This document shows, in pieces, positions 43,410-53,959 of a DNA stretch of 64,000 nt (positions are counted from its first letter, which is position 1; each line of letters starts with the position of its first letter). Both the position numbers and the translations under genes were made by a program. The notes beneath the pieces are model-generated. The model was given only the letters and a program-made list of their open reading frames with translations, did no database searches and was not told where the DNA came from. Source of the stretch: Isoetes taiwanensis (lineage: Eukaryota > Streptophyta > Lycopodiopsida > Isoetales > Isoetaceae); the NCBI GenBank assembly GCA_021234155.1, contig JAJEKV010000054.1, positions 3,767,962 through 3,831,961 on the forward strand, read 5' to 3'.

Positions 43410-44268
43410 CTAGTATGTTGTTTGTTAGCTTTGAGCCCGGGCGCATGCATTCCGTTAGGAGGGTGCATGTGCGTAACCTTGGATCGTGTGGGCGATGATG
43501 GGATACGCCTTTAGGGCATTCTCTAGGCCACACGCACCAAGAGGTGCGCATGACCAGTAGGGTCATGTGAGTGAGGAATGAGGCATGGTGGGCGATGATG
43601 GGACATCGATCGGATGATCTCTATGCCACGATGCGGGGTACGCACACCTGGCCGTAGGAGGGTCATGGTGAAGCTTAAGTGATCATGCGCGATGATGGGA
43701 TCGTGAGACGTTCCCTAGCTGAAACCCTCGGGGCATGATGCACTGGGGTGTACTCGATCCGGGGGATCGTGTACAAGGTAGCACTCGATCATGGGCAATG
43801 ATGGGAGCATCTTAAATGATCCCTAAGCTCAAATCCGAAAGGGCCATGATCTTGGGCAAGGTAGTAGGACAACCTTGAGCCAAAAGAGTTCGCCAAGGAG
43901 GTAAGGGGGGTGGTCCCCTAAAACCACAAATTATTAACTAAACTAACGTAATGTGCTCCTTTTGCAGGCAAGTAGAAGGAGGACCTCAACGAGGAGCGCG
44001 TTACGAGAAGCTAGGGGGAGCCATAATTTAGATTATGAACCCTAATAACTCTTATAATAATGTTTGAATTATCGTAGGAAATAACCGTGTTAAGGCTATA
44101 TAATTTTGTATAAGTACAAATATAGCCTAAATTTTGACCTTTAAACTAATAAAACTTGATTACTAAAGTAAAATTAAAGCTTATGACATGTGTTTGTTGC
44201 AGGTATAAGGTAGGTTCGTCACCTTTAGCTGCTAATGTCGAGGACAAGCATTGTCTAAGGGGGGAGAA
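43410..44268 (+). other. 3' non-coding tail of element B with a roughly 100-bp spaced motif
   Basis: GGCGATGATGGGA or close variants start at 43491, 43591, 43688 and 43794, that is every 97-106 bp. The end before the LTR (GGGGGGAGAA, about 44259-44268) is the polypurine tract. The corresponding tail of another copy is at 1-565. Confidence 0.7.
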
Positions 44269-45913
44269 TGTGACGGTCCAGGGAATATACGCTATAAATA
44301 CGATATTCCTCGATCATCACTATACAAGTCTATCATTCATAGCCTTGTATACCATAGGGGTGGCACTAGGGGGCATGGCCAAGTTATTCTCATAACTTAG
44401 CCAACCATAGGTTAAGCCATTATCCATGTGGCCTTAACCTATTGGGGCACCGCCACACAGGACTCACCCGATTGGTGCCACGTGGCATCCTAGGTGGACC
44501 TAACTTATATAGGCATAAACCCTAACCCTAGACCTCTTTTCCAGCCCTAGCACCCAGAGACTCACCTACCGCTCGAAACCCCCGTTTCAACATCGCTTTG
44601 TTGTGGCATAGACTGGTGCAAAGCCCCAATAGGGTAGACTCGTTCTTGGAGCAAGAGCAAAGCATCACGTGAGTCGAAGACCATGGAGGCACACGGATCC
44701 GGAGGGAGAGCATCGAGCAGGGGTATGTAGGGTAGTAGTTGTGATAGCTCATCCGGAATTAGCATTCGGATGTGCTAGTATCTTGTATCTAGAGTAGAGC
44801 CATCCTAGAACCCATATTCAACATCTTGAACCCTAATCAAGGAACCCTAACTATTAGTTAGTTGTATGATTAGGTTAAGATGTTCTTCTTATGATTATTC
44901 TCATGATGATTATGTGATGATGGTTGATCATGTTTGCTCCTCTTGTATTGGGAAGGGGGGTAGAGACCTAGAGCCATATGTAGTATGCTCCTAGAGTAGA
45001 TCCCTTAGTTCCTATTAGATGCGGCCTGTGCATAGGAGCCCACCAGGCTATTGAGGCTATGATATGACTCAGCACCATACAACGGGCTAGAGGGAAAGTG
45101 GAGGGAGGATCCCTGCCGAGTGGGGGCTTCGAGGGATCCCATAGTGGGCTAGGCTTATGGTCGGTCACTTCGGTGGGGCGAGCATGGGTCCGACACCTCC
45201 CCGGGCAATGGTGTCGCCGCCGCCTCGAGAGCCTGCAAGTGTCGCCTTGGCTCTCGCTTTGGGGGTTCGATCGAGGGGACTAATCGTGGTGTCGCCCACG
45301 ATTCTCTAGCCCACGGCACCTCTAGATCCGGGGAAGGGGAGATGCAACCCTTCCCCGCCTCGCCCGGACCAGGGAGATGCAACCCGAGTAGTCCCGGTGG
45401 GTGATGCCCGGGATTGCGTGTGATCCAGGAAGGCTAGAGTCCCTGTCGAGCCTGATTTAGCCCATCCGCAAAGTATGCACGGGAGGGGCGGATGGAGTGG
45501 TCAACCCTAGCCATTGTTCTATGCGGCCCACCGCCATTGCCATGACTCTGGTTCTGTTTCTATCTTGAGACCTAGCGGCCGGTCAGTCATCCTCCTTACG
45601 AGTCCCGAGCGGGGTAGGAGCTCTCATGTTTCACGGTTTGTGTTTATCATCTTTGCATTGGTATATGCGTGATGCACTACCCTTCGAGGTAGTATTTATA
45701 TATGTTTGATGCTAGTTCTGACGTGTTATCGCTTCCGCTGTTATAGGAGCCCATAGGGGAAGGGCGCGCAAGGCACCTTCGTATTCCCTTCCCGCACTAG
45801 GAGTCACCTCAGAGTGCGGAGTAGACGAAGGGCCCAGACGGTTGCTGAGCCGGATGGGGGATTTCCTGCCGAGTGTACGGCCGGGCGCCGTATGTTTAGC
45901 AGGGAGCGTCACA
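44269..45913 (+). repeat. 3' LTR of element B (1645 bp)
   Basis: Begins TGTGACGGTCC and ends GAGCGTCACA, followed by the CTTAG duplication (45914-45918). TATA box and telo-box are at 44506-44525. Confidence 0.93.
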
Positions 45914-46205
45914 CTTAGATATCTTAGAGAGGCTGTTGTATGGGGTATGTCTACCCAGCTACGACATATGTTTATTATGATTTTATTGTATTGTGGACTT
46001 GCAAATTCACTAGCCATTTGGGTGGAAGCACGCCATTTCATTGTGGATGACTATTTGCATGACACGCGTACTCAAGCTAGAGATCTCATCTTGCAGGCAA
46101 GTGAGCATCTATTTGACATGGCATTACATGATATTGAAAAGCATCTTAAGGTCACAGGCAAGTCCTTAACATCTTTTGGCTTTTGTACATATGATGAACA
46201 CTTTG
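45914..46205 (+). pseudogene. Helitron block after element B
   Basis: Reads RYLREAVVWGMSTQLRHMFI, MILLYCGLANSLAIWVEA and MALHDIEKHLKVTGKSL. This is the Helitron segment after the TSFEDL block (...EA..WG...QLR.LF..ILL.C...NP..LW... then DIE..L..NGKSL..F). The PIF1-type helicase part should come next, but a LINE starts at about 46210 and the remainder was not found in the window. Confidence 0.85.
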
Positions 46206-46209
46206 ATAC

Positions 46210-49085
46210 AAACATGACCTTCGGCTCTTTACACTTGGGAATAAAAGAAATGCAGACAGTATTGAGGATCTTATCCAAACTTCTGAACCTGTGAAACTCA
46301 CAAAAAGCATTTTAAAGATCGCAACCCAACCAATCCCTATATTCTTGGAAAAATTCCACTGGGAGACCATCTAGGCCAGGGCACTTGTCTTTCTTTAAAA
46401 GAGAAGTAGCTGAACGTAAGTCATTGATGGTGATGTCCGATTCTAGGTGTGACTGCTCAGCTGACACAATGGGGTGGATCTTCGACGGGAGTGCAGATTG
46501 CATATTCTCCTGGAAGGGCAACTGATGTCTGGAAAAGAATGAGGAAAAGTGGTCGTGGAGATACTGCTTCAATTGAACTAGATCAGAACATTCTAAACTA
46601 TCAAGCAAAATAAAGGAGTTAATAGAGGCCATCATATGCCTTCTTTTAGCAGCCTAAAAAAAAAAGTGAGATCATCTATCATCAGATCTAAACCATTCCA
46701 GTCCAGCCTTTATCTTGGCTTGATTCACAGGAGCTGACTCAATGGCTTTAATCTCTCTCAAGATTGCTTTCTCTCTAATACCAGACGAAGGGGCAAGAGT
46801 GTGACATCTCTATAAATCCTGATACAACCCGGTTAATTGGCCTCTAGTCTGGACCACCTGTGCATGGTCCCACTATTTTGCAAAGGATTTAGCAGCCCTG
46901 AGAAAACCAACAAGGCATCTTTAAAGCATTACTCATACCCGGTGAGAAGCCAGAAGGATAAGGTTGATATAACATGTAATCACTCCACATAGGATCAACA
47001 CCTCGAGCCACCAACTGATTAGCAACAGCAACATCATCAAACATAACTAAAAAGAAGTTTTTCCCAAGCATTTTCAGGGTGCGATAAGCGGGAAGACCAA
47101 TCCTGCAAAGATGGCCTGTCAACCAGTAACCAAGCTTCCTGATGTCCAGTTATGTTCCAGTATAATGGTCCACCACACCAAATGACATCAAGTTACTGAT
47201 ACATCTCTTGTGAAAATCATGATCAATCCGCATAACATTGTGCTAGATGCCATTAAAGTATCTCTACACACCTCCATTTGATAGAAGACATCCACAGGAG
47301 GCAATTCAAAATCAAGTTGACTCTCCTTCGCCTGAAGCTCACCAAGCAAACTACCAATATCTTTCCTATTATTCTGAACCATCATATCAATAGCAACAGA
47401 GACTCGAGCAGAAGATACTGCTGAAGATATGTCTTTCTCAATCCAATCACCAAATCGCTCTCGTGAGTTTTTGTTGGTAGTGGCAACTGCTCTCCAAGGT
47501 AAGGTAGGTGGAGAGGTTGAAGATGGAGGGACAGGGGGAGTGGAATCATTACCAGAAGATGCAATCTGACCCGCATTAGAAACAACAGGTGCAGAAATAT
47601 CGGGAAAATGACCTCGTAGAGGCAACTGAGGGAAATCATCTGAAGAGAATCTAGATTCGCCTCCTTCATATGCAGGACCACCAGAAAGAGACAAGGGGTT
47701 ATTGTGCATTGCTATAGACTCACCTGGCATTGGCAGTGAGGAAGTTGAAGACTGCAGAGCCATTTTGGAAGAAGGAGCTCGCATTGCCATAATGGCCGAG
47801 ATCTAAAACAGAAAATTCGGCAGAACTAATGGCAAAACAGTACCTGATGCAAAACACCTCAGGACATCCTTGAAATCAGCTTTCCAACGCACCAAAGATC
47901 ACCGAATTCTGACGCCTGAAAAGAAAGTTACGACAGATTCTGTGCACGGCGGTTACTACAATATCTGACTGGCGCCATACCACATTATTGTCTCCGTGTA
48001 TAAAATATTTGTGAAGGCCCTTGCTCACAAAGTACATAATGTCTTGGCTGTATCAATCTCTCCTAATCAATCTAGATTCTTGCCTAGGAGGAGCATTTTA
48101 GACAATATTGCTGCTGCTTATAAGGGTATGTATTGGGCCAGATTGAAAGGTCAGCGTATAGTCTATCTTAAATTAGATTTTGCCAAGGCATATGACAGTA
48201 TGGATTGGGAATTTTTGAAAAACAGCCTCTTGACATTGGGCTTTAGTCAGCAGCTCACCAGTGATGTTATGAAGCTCCATATCTCTGCACGGTCTACTGT
48301 GCTTTTTCAGGGGGAACCCTCCACTGTATTTTTGGTTGGGAGGGGAGTTCGCCAAGGATGCCCATTAGCTCCATTTTTGTTCACAATAGTAGCTGAGATC
48401 CTCTCACAGCTATTTTCTAAGACTGTGCAGGATGGGATAGTGCAGGGTCTGAGTATAGAGGATGATTCACAGGAAATCTGTAATCAGTATGCCAATGACA
48501 CGTTTCTCTTTCTTGTTGCTGATGCAGACATTCTTTAGAATGCAAAGCTTCTTTTTGATACTTTCTCTTTAGCATCTGGAGTTCTTGTTGGTTGGCCAAA
48601 GTGTTCCGCATTATGGATGCTTGATGGTGTTGTACCTCCTTGTGTAGCTCATTTTCCTTGGAAAGTGCTTCCTCATGGGAAGGGAAGGCTACTAAACTTC
48701 TTGATATTCCTGTGGGCATTCATATTTCTACCCCCGATGCTTGGGATATTATCATAGAAGGTCTGCAAAAGCATTTGTTTTGGTGGAATACTCTTAAGCT
48801 CTCTCTGTCAGTGCGAATAACTGTTGTTAGCATTTTTAAGTAATTTCCACATCTATATAGCCTCTTCCCTTCTGGCGTCTCAGTCAAAATTTTAGGTGAT
48901 TGTTACCATTGTCCGTAATTTTATTTGAAGTGGGAATGAGGAGCATGCCGTGTTCAAGGCGGCATGGTCCAAATGTACTAGGCCAAAATTTGCAGGTGGT
49001 TTGGGTATGACATACTTCCATTTGCAGAGTAAGATTCTGATTTCTAAGTTCATCTGGAGGATCCTTAAGGATATAGAATCGAAGC
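46210..49085 (+). mobile_element. LINE (L1-like) with inverted 5' part (twin-priming structure)
   Basis: 46210-47985 reads on the minus strand, from its 5' side: ORF1 start MAMRAPSSKMALQ (47790), a DUF4283-like stretch (LGKNFFLVMFDDVAVANQLV, 47070-47010), then ORF2 words INQAKIKAGLEWFRSDDR-like, KKDKCPGLDGLPVEFFQEYR and, at the left edge, LNTVCISFIPKCKEPKV. 47988-49085 reads on the plus strand and picks up at VYKIFVKALAHKVHNV, SPNQSRFLPRRSILDNIAAA, YLKLDFAKAYDSMDWEFLK, GRGVRQGCPLAPFLF, CNQYANDTFLF and FHLQSKILISKFIWRI. The two parts are nearly consecutive in LINE order but opposite in direction. The endonuclease domain is missing between ORF1 and the reverse transcriptase linker. The YADD box reads YAND, and stops occur. 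No poly(A) tail was found after 49085, so the 3' end is also cut. Confidence 0.82.
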
Positions 49086-50340
49086 AACTTACATAAGGTA
49101 TTGAATGCCTCAATTTCTGCAATCAGTTAAAGCTCCTATCATATTAACTGTTCGATTTTGTTTCATTTTTAGAAGAGTTGTTTGCAGCATATTTTCAGAA
49201 ACAGGGCTTCATCTTTCTTGCTTTATCCGCTTTAGGCTTCAACATTACTTGATTTATCTTGCTTTTAGTTCGACTCACAACCCAGGTAACAAGCCATCTG
49301 GCCTTTATGTCGGCCTTGCGTGATGTATAGTGTCTCTATTTTTCATTCTTATGGTGTTTAAGATGCATTTGTTGCTCCATATCTGCCAGATTTAAGCCTT
49401 AAAAAAACCTTTCTTTTGGGTAATGTTTGATTGCAGTGTGCTCCAACATAAAAGTTATTCGGTTTCATGGTTCCACATGAGAGTGGCCACATATCTACGA
49501 CAAACTTCCATACTACTATTTTGCTTTCTGAAAATTAAATTTTTATCAAAGCCCGTATTGATATAGATGTGCTATATTGATTGCTTGCATGGGCAACGCA
49601 ATGCTGATGGATGAATTTGATGTATAGATCTTTGCACAACAAATACACTCATATACTTATATTAATTGGGTTCATATCAAATCATTCATGCATGTGTATT
49701 ATTGTTGCCATGATTTTTCTTCTATTTAGGTGCAACAAGTCGTCTTCAACTTCTAGACATAAAGCATCGGAATGAAGTGGTTACTTGAGTGAAATGGAAT
49801 GTTTGAAGCAGTAACATTAGATCGATATTTTTGAGGTTGTTAATCAACATGATTATTTGACAAAGTCTAGCTTATATTCTGCGTCTTATTTTCGCATTCT
49901 AGGTCCTTTTTGAGGGCCGGCCAACATGATTTTCTGGGTTCAAATCCCTGGGTCTATCTGTTCTGAAGTTGGTGCAAATTTTTCATTAGAAATGCTCTCG
50001 ATGTAATTCAAAAAGGGCATTTTATCTTGCTTGATGTCGTTCATGCTGTCGAGCTCTTGAGAATCTCCTGACTCATGCAACCATTCAAGTTTCATCCTTC
50101 TGAATATATTCTAACAAGGAATTTGCGCATTGTCAATGGACCCATCAGGATCACATGTTTCAGAAGTTGTGATCAGGTCTCTTGATAGGGCACTATCTGA
50201 ACAATGTGAAGTCGCTTGTGGGCAGAAAATGATAGAAGGTTCTTTTATTCAGATATGCAATGTAACAATTTCTGAAACAAGATCGTTCATGGGATATATA
50301 GCTGTATAATTCGATGGATTGCGTAGTGTCAATTGATCCG
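49086..50340. other. No gene recognised; possible intron of the following exon
   Basis: AT-rich; short open frames only (49105-49323 has no domain). No repeat pattern supported. Confidence 0.4.
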
Positions 50341-50510
50341 CGATTTGTCTTAGCATTGATGTCCAGTTAGGTCATCCTTTGTTCGTGACACGCCCCACGA
50401 TTTATCTTAGCATTGCCCAGTTAGGTCACCCTTTGTTGGTCATCCTTTGTTCGTGACTCGCTCCACGATTTATCTTAGCATTGCCCAGTTAGGTCACCCT
50501 TTGTTGGTGA
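50341..50510 (+). repeat. Triplicated unit ahead of a 3' splice site
   Basis: Units start at 50341, 50398 and 50466. All share CGATTT(G/A)TCTTAGCATTG, then CCAGTTAGGTCA and CCTTTGTT. The third copy runs into CTCTGCAG, the acceptor of the exon at 50519. Confidence 0.85.
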
Positions 50511-50518
50511 CTCTGCAG

Positions 50519-50790
50519 GATGTTGGGGATAATGTATTGGACATAATTTGCAATAGGTATGGCTCTCATGTCTTGCGCAACCTTCTTTCTCTATTAAGTG
50601 GGACTACACTCCAGACAACACTAAAGCCATCACACATCAAGTTGGTTGGTTATTTATCAGATGCATCAAATTGTGGGGCAACCACCACCATATCAACATC
50701 CAAATATGTACAGAAGAAGCATCATGGATACTCGAAAATGCTGACAACACTCATGAATAAGGCCCTTTTTCCACGGTCCTATCTCTAAAA
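50519..50790 (+). CDS. Exon of a NOP9/APUM23-like Pumilio-repeat protein (partial)
   Basis: After the acceptor CTCTGCAG (50511-50518) the frame reads DVGDNVLDIICNRYGSHVLR and NLLSLLSG, matching the conserved C(D/N).YGSHVLR.LL.L..G signature of the Pumilio-like repeats in plant APUM23 and yeast/animal NOP9. Those are nucleolar RNA-binding proteins needed for small ribosomal subunit processing. The frame then continues LKPSHIKLVGYLSDASNCGA without clear similarity and ends at 50788. No donor site or flanking exons were identified. It could be one exon of a host gene with long introns or a gene fragment left by transposition. Confidence 0.55.
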
Positions 50791-51665
50791 GTCACATATT
50801 TTATCAAATGAATTTGACCACCTATTGTCCTAAAAGAAAATTAGTTTTCCACTATGAAAATAATACATGTCTTATTTAGGTTCGGAATAGGTTTGAATTG
50901 TAAATGGAGTCTTATTTTATTCTGGGGGATTTCTTCCGCCGTAAAATAAGATACTTAGTCTTATTTGAATATATAACTAAAAAGAAGACGTGTCTTATTA
51001 AATCATGGTTTTTCACTAGTATTTTAATGGTGTCATATTTTTGCAGTGGAAAAGCAAATTTAAATTTGTGTGTCTCATTTTTAGCCCTGGAGTCATAAAT
51101 GGTGTCTTATAGTGTATATGGCAGTCGTATTTTGCGATACTGGAAACTTCAAAAGGCAGCATTTGTGTGCTGAACTGGCACTCGTATGCAATTAAAATTT
51201 TACAAGTAGTGGTAACTGTTGCAAAATAATTCTTTCTCATGGGCATATCATTGCCAAGCTGAATAAAGGGCGTTCTTTCTTATGGGCATGTCATTGTCGA
51301 GCAGAATAAAGGGAAATTCAAAAATTTGATTAAATGTAGACACAAAGTAATGACTTAATTAAATGTAAACACAAAATAGTGAAATCTTAACCTAATATAT
51401 AGTCCCCTTTAATACATAAACATGCTGCACCCTTGCCTCTATGAGGGCTATATATTTCAATGTCCTTGACTAGGGTGAACAGAATACATGCAACTGTTTT
51501 TCCTCTTACTCAGTCTTAAGAAACTCACCGGTAGCTTAGACTTTTGTGCCTATTGCAAACTTTAAGAAACTCACCGATAGCTTAGACTTTTGTGCCTATT
51601 GCAAACTTTAAGTTCCACATCAATTACTTTAACGTTCTAACTATAAAGGAACAAGTGAGCACCGT
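50791..51665. other. Intergenic; 50-bp tandem duplication
   Basis: No gene recognised. A tandem pair of about 50 bp lies at 51514-51612 (TTAAGAAACTCACCG(G/A)TAGC and following, then again). Confidence 0.5.
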
Positions 51666-51670
51666 CATGC

Positions 51671-53828
51671 TGTCGTCTGCCAAATGAAGGTAAAAAATTT
51701 GCAAAATATTGATAAACAAGCATTTTACCTTGGCAAAGTGCTAGCTTTGAAGGAAAAGCTAGGCAAATATGGAAATAGCGCAAAAGTAGTGCAAGAGATG
51801 TGCTACATGGAAGAATACCCATGAGTAAACATGGGAAGAAAGGACATGGCGGAATTGCCGTGAAGAAACATGGCAACCGGGTTGTCATGAGAGAACCCCA
51901 TAGAAGGAAAAAAATACCTATGGTGGAGTTATGAAGAAAACGTGACAAAATAAAGGCCTCAATTAGAGGGGTCAAGTCACGAAGATTGAAGGAGAAAAGA
52001 TGTCGAGAAAAAGGGAGAAAAACCCTTGAGAAGAATTATGGAAGCGGAATTACCCATGGAAGGAAAGAGAAAAGTGTCATGGCCTAGGGGCAAAAGCCAG
52101 AAGAGAAATTTTAATAGTAACACGGACGGCTATAGGCAATGAAAGTCAAAGTCACGAGACTTTAAAGAAAAATATTTGTGAGAGATGGAACGAAATCAGA
52201 CAAACTTGGCATCAACAAATTATGAAAGGGAGAAGGTCCTAGCAAGGCCAAATTATAAAGATCATGGGGAAAATATTGTTCCAAGGTCACAAGCTGGGGA
52301 AGAATCACTATAGTCTGGGCGAACCCAAGAGCAAGGCAATTATTATGAAGGAGAATTGAACCATTGAAAAAAAAAAAGAAAATAAGCATAAATTGTTAAC
52401 ACAAAAAAATTGTTAACAAAAAGGAAAATATTTGGGGCTTGAATGGTGAACGGGCGGAGCTCCTGGGCCGGCTGATAGGGCAAAGGGCCATGGCTGTTCC
52501 GGGCAGATAAGAACTTTTGGGTCTAAGACAGTGGGCGCCAGAAGCAGAATCGGCGGGATTCACAGAAAAAGGAAGAATCGTGGCTAGGAAAACAGAGCAG
52601 ATCAAGGCTGAAGACTATGGCATCAATGGAAACTGAAGAAGAACGGCCGGATCTGGCTTGATTCGGCCTTCTTAGAAATTGTTTACAAGAACAATAGGCC
52701 ATGGCAGTGCAAAAGATTGGAGTCAGGGTTTCGATCTGAAGGCAACAGGCTGGGAGCGGCCGTTTGACAGATCCCGAGGCCTCTAAGGCCTAGATTTGGC
52801 AGCAAATAGGGTAGAAGAATCGAAGCATGGCCGGAATGGGGCCTGTAGATGATCCAGTCGCTGCCAGAGGCTGAAGAATTGACAGCAATAAGGTTTGAAC
52901 AGAGTAACAAATTGGAGCAGTCCGGAATCTGAAGATTAAACCTTTGTGCACGATTTGCTCCAAAGACAGAACCGATTCCTTGTTAAAAACCAAAAAAGGA
53001 GGGGTTTACAGAAGAAAAAAAAGATATAGGGGAAACCCCGCAGAGAAAATTGGTCAGATTTTGTTGATCTCTTGTTGTAAGCAAATCGGGAGGATCCTTT
53101 TGGTTAAGATTGGGTTTGTGGCAGGCCGATAATGCTTGGGTAGGAGCCATCGATTCCACCAAAGAAGGCTTTCTGCCACAAAGCCAACAGAGAAGAATTC
53201 GGAACAATTATGGGAAAATTACAGAAGCCTGGCTGTGGAATAACAGTTTATGAAGGACAGATAAGCGTGAGCAACAAGGGTCAGGGATGGTTCATTGCTG
53301 AAGCCTTGCTCACAGGACGGAATACAGAACCCCACGAATGGAAGGAATTTACCAAACGAACCATGGTGCTGACGCAATCAAACGGCATCACCTATTCCGA
53401 TATTATAAGCTCTTACCCTCAGCGATGGCGTCCAACAGCCAAACGATCATGGCCTGAGGGCTGTGGACCAAGAAAGAGATATGGGGAAGGCAGTTCGTCT
53501 CAATCCTCTCAAGAGCAGGGATACGAATAAGGGAACGACGTGGCATGACCAGTGGCATGTGATGACGTGGCAAGGTGCCACGAGGGCGATCCGCCTAGGT
53601 GGCATACGAAATTCAAGAGGTGTGCTGACGTGGCGATGAGGTGCGATGATGTGGCGATGGCACGGCACCGATGTATGAAAGGGGTAGTTTGGACTATAAA
53701 TATGTGAGCCACGGTTGGGGCTTTTCCAACCAGCGATGTGCAATAAAGTTTGATCTTTTGTTCTAGCTTTCTTGGTGTGTCTCTTTCACAGCGCTACCTT
53801 TTCCTCGGGTTGCGAGCGGGGCTCGACA
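51671..53828 (+). repeat. 5' LTR of element D (2158 bp)
   Basis: Begins TGTCGTCTGCC and ends GGGGCTCGACA. It matches 59687-61846 along its whole length; the differences cluster between 52440 and 53300. A poly(A) signal AATAAA lies at 53742-53747. Confidence 0.94.
53538..53702 (+). promoter_or_regulatory. LTR promoter of element D: three ACGTGGC boxes and a TATA box
   Basis: ACGTGGC occurs at 53538-53544, 53565-53571 and 53628-53634, then TATAAATA at 53695-53702. The 3' LTR keeps the set (61556, 61583, 61646 and 61713-61720). ACGTGGC is the core of the abscisic-acid response element bound by ABF-type bZIP factors; several copies near a TATA box are the usual functional arrangement. The link to stress-induced transcription is inference. 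Confidence 0.6.
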
Positions 53829-53834
53829 TAAAAG

Positions 53835-53851
53835 TGGTGCATTGGCCGGGA
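53835..53851 (+). other. Primer-binding site of element D
   Basis: TGGTGCATTGGCCGGGA, 6 bp after the 5' LTR, resembles the TGGTGCCGTTGCCGGGGA-type primer sites of plant Tat/Athila elements with a few differences. Confidence 0.75.
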
Positions 53852-53959
53852 AACTCAATCGTGGTGCTCGTGGAAGGAGATCTGCCCAAGAAAGCCGGCA
53901 ACATTAGATAGGAAAGAGGAGCCAAGCCACGCGGTAAAAAGAAAACCGGGCCAACTCCC

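Larger units (their letters stand above)
32721..45913 (+). mobile_element. Ty3 chromovirus B carrying an extra histone H3-like gene
   Basis: 13,193 bp, flanked by CTTAG (32716-32720 and 45914-45918). LTRs are 32721-34359 and 44269-45913. The primer-binding site is 34361-34372. Parts in order are an H3-like gene (34935-36044), a pair of 65-bp palindrome-ended units (36274-36338, 36477-36541), frames of unknown function (37432-38378), gag (about 38640-39700), protease (about 40020-40370), reverse transcriptase (about 40560-41340), RNase H, integrase (about 42050-42830), chromodomain (about 43200-43390) and a non-coding tail. Gag-pol is broken, by eye around ten times; the H3-like frame is whole. 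Long identical stretches between the LTRs point to a young insertion. Two further partial copies (1-2210; 62440-64000) do not cover the extra genes. Confidence 0.93.
19405..46205 (+). mobile_element. Helitron remnant interrupted by two Ty3 elements
   Basis: Helitron coding sequence is seen in three blocks, 19405-20506, 32481-32720 and 45914-46205, in one orientation and in family order. Element A separates the first two (target duplication TATAC) and element B the last two (CTTAG). The helicase motifs that should follow are missing; a LINE begins at about 46210. The 5' TC end and 3' CTRR hairpin end were not identified. Confidence 0.8.

Noticed and set aside
46072-46278. Minus-strand frame overlapping the Helitron block
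   Set aside because: Its right part (LNTVCISFIPK) is the inner edge of the inverted LINE; the rest is a shadow of Helitron sequence, so it is not a gene of its own.
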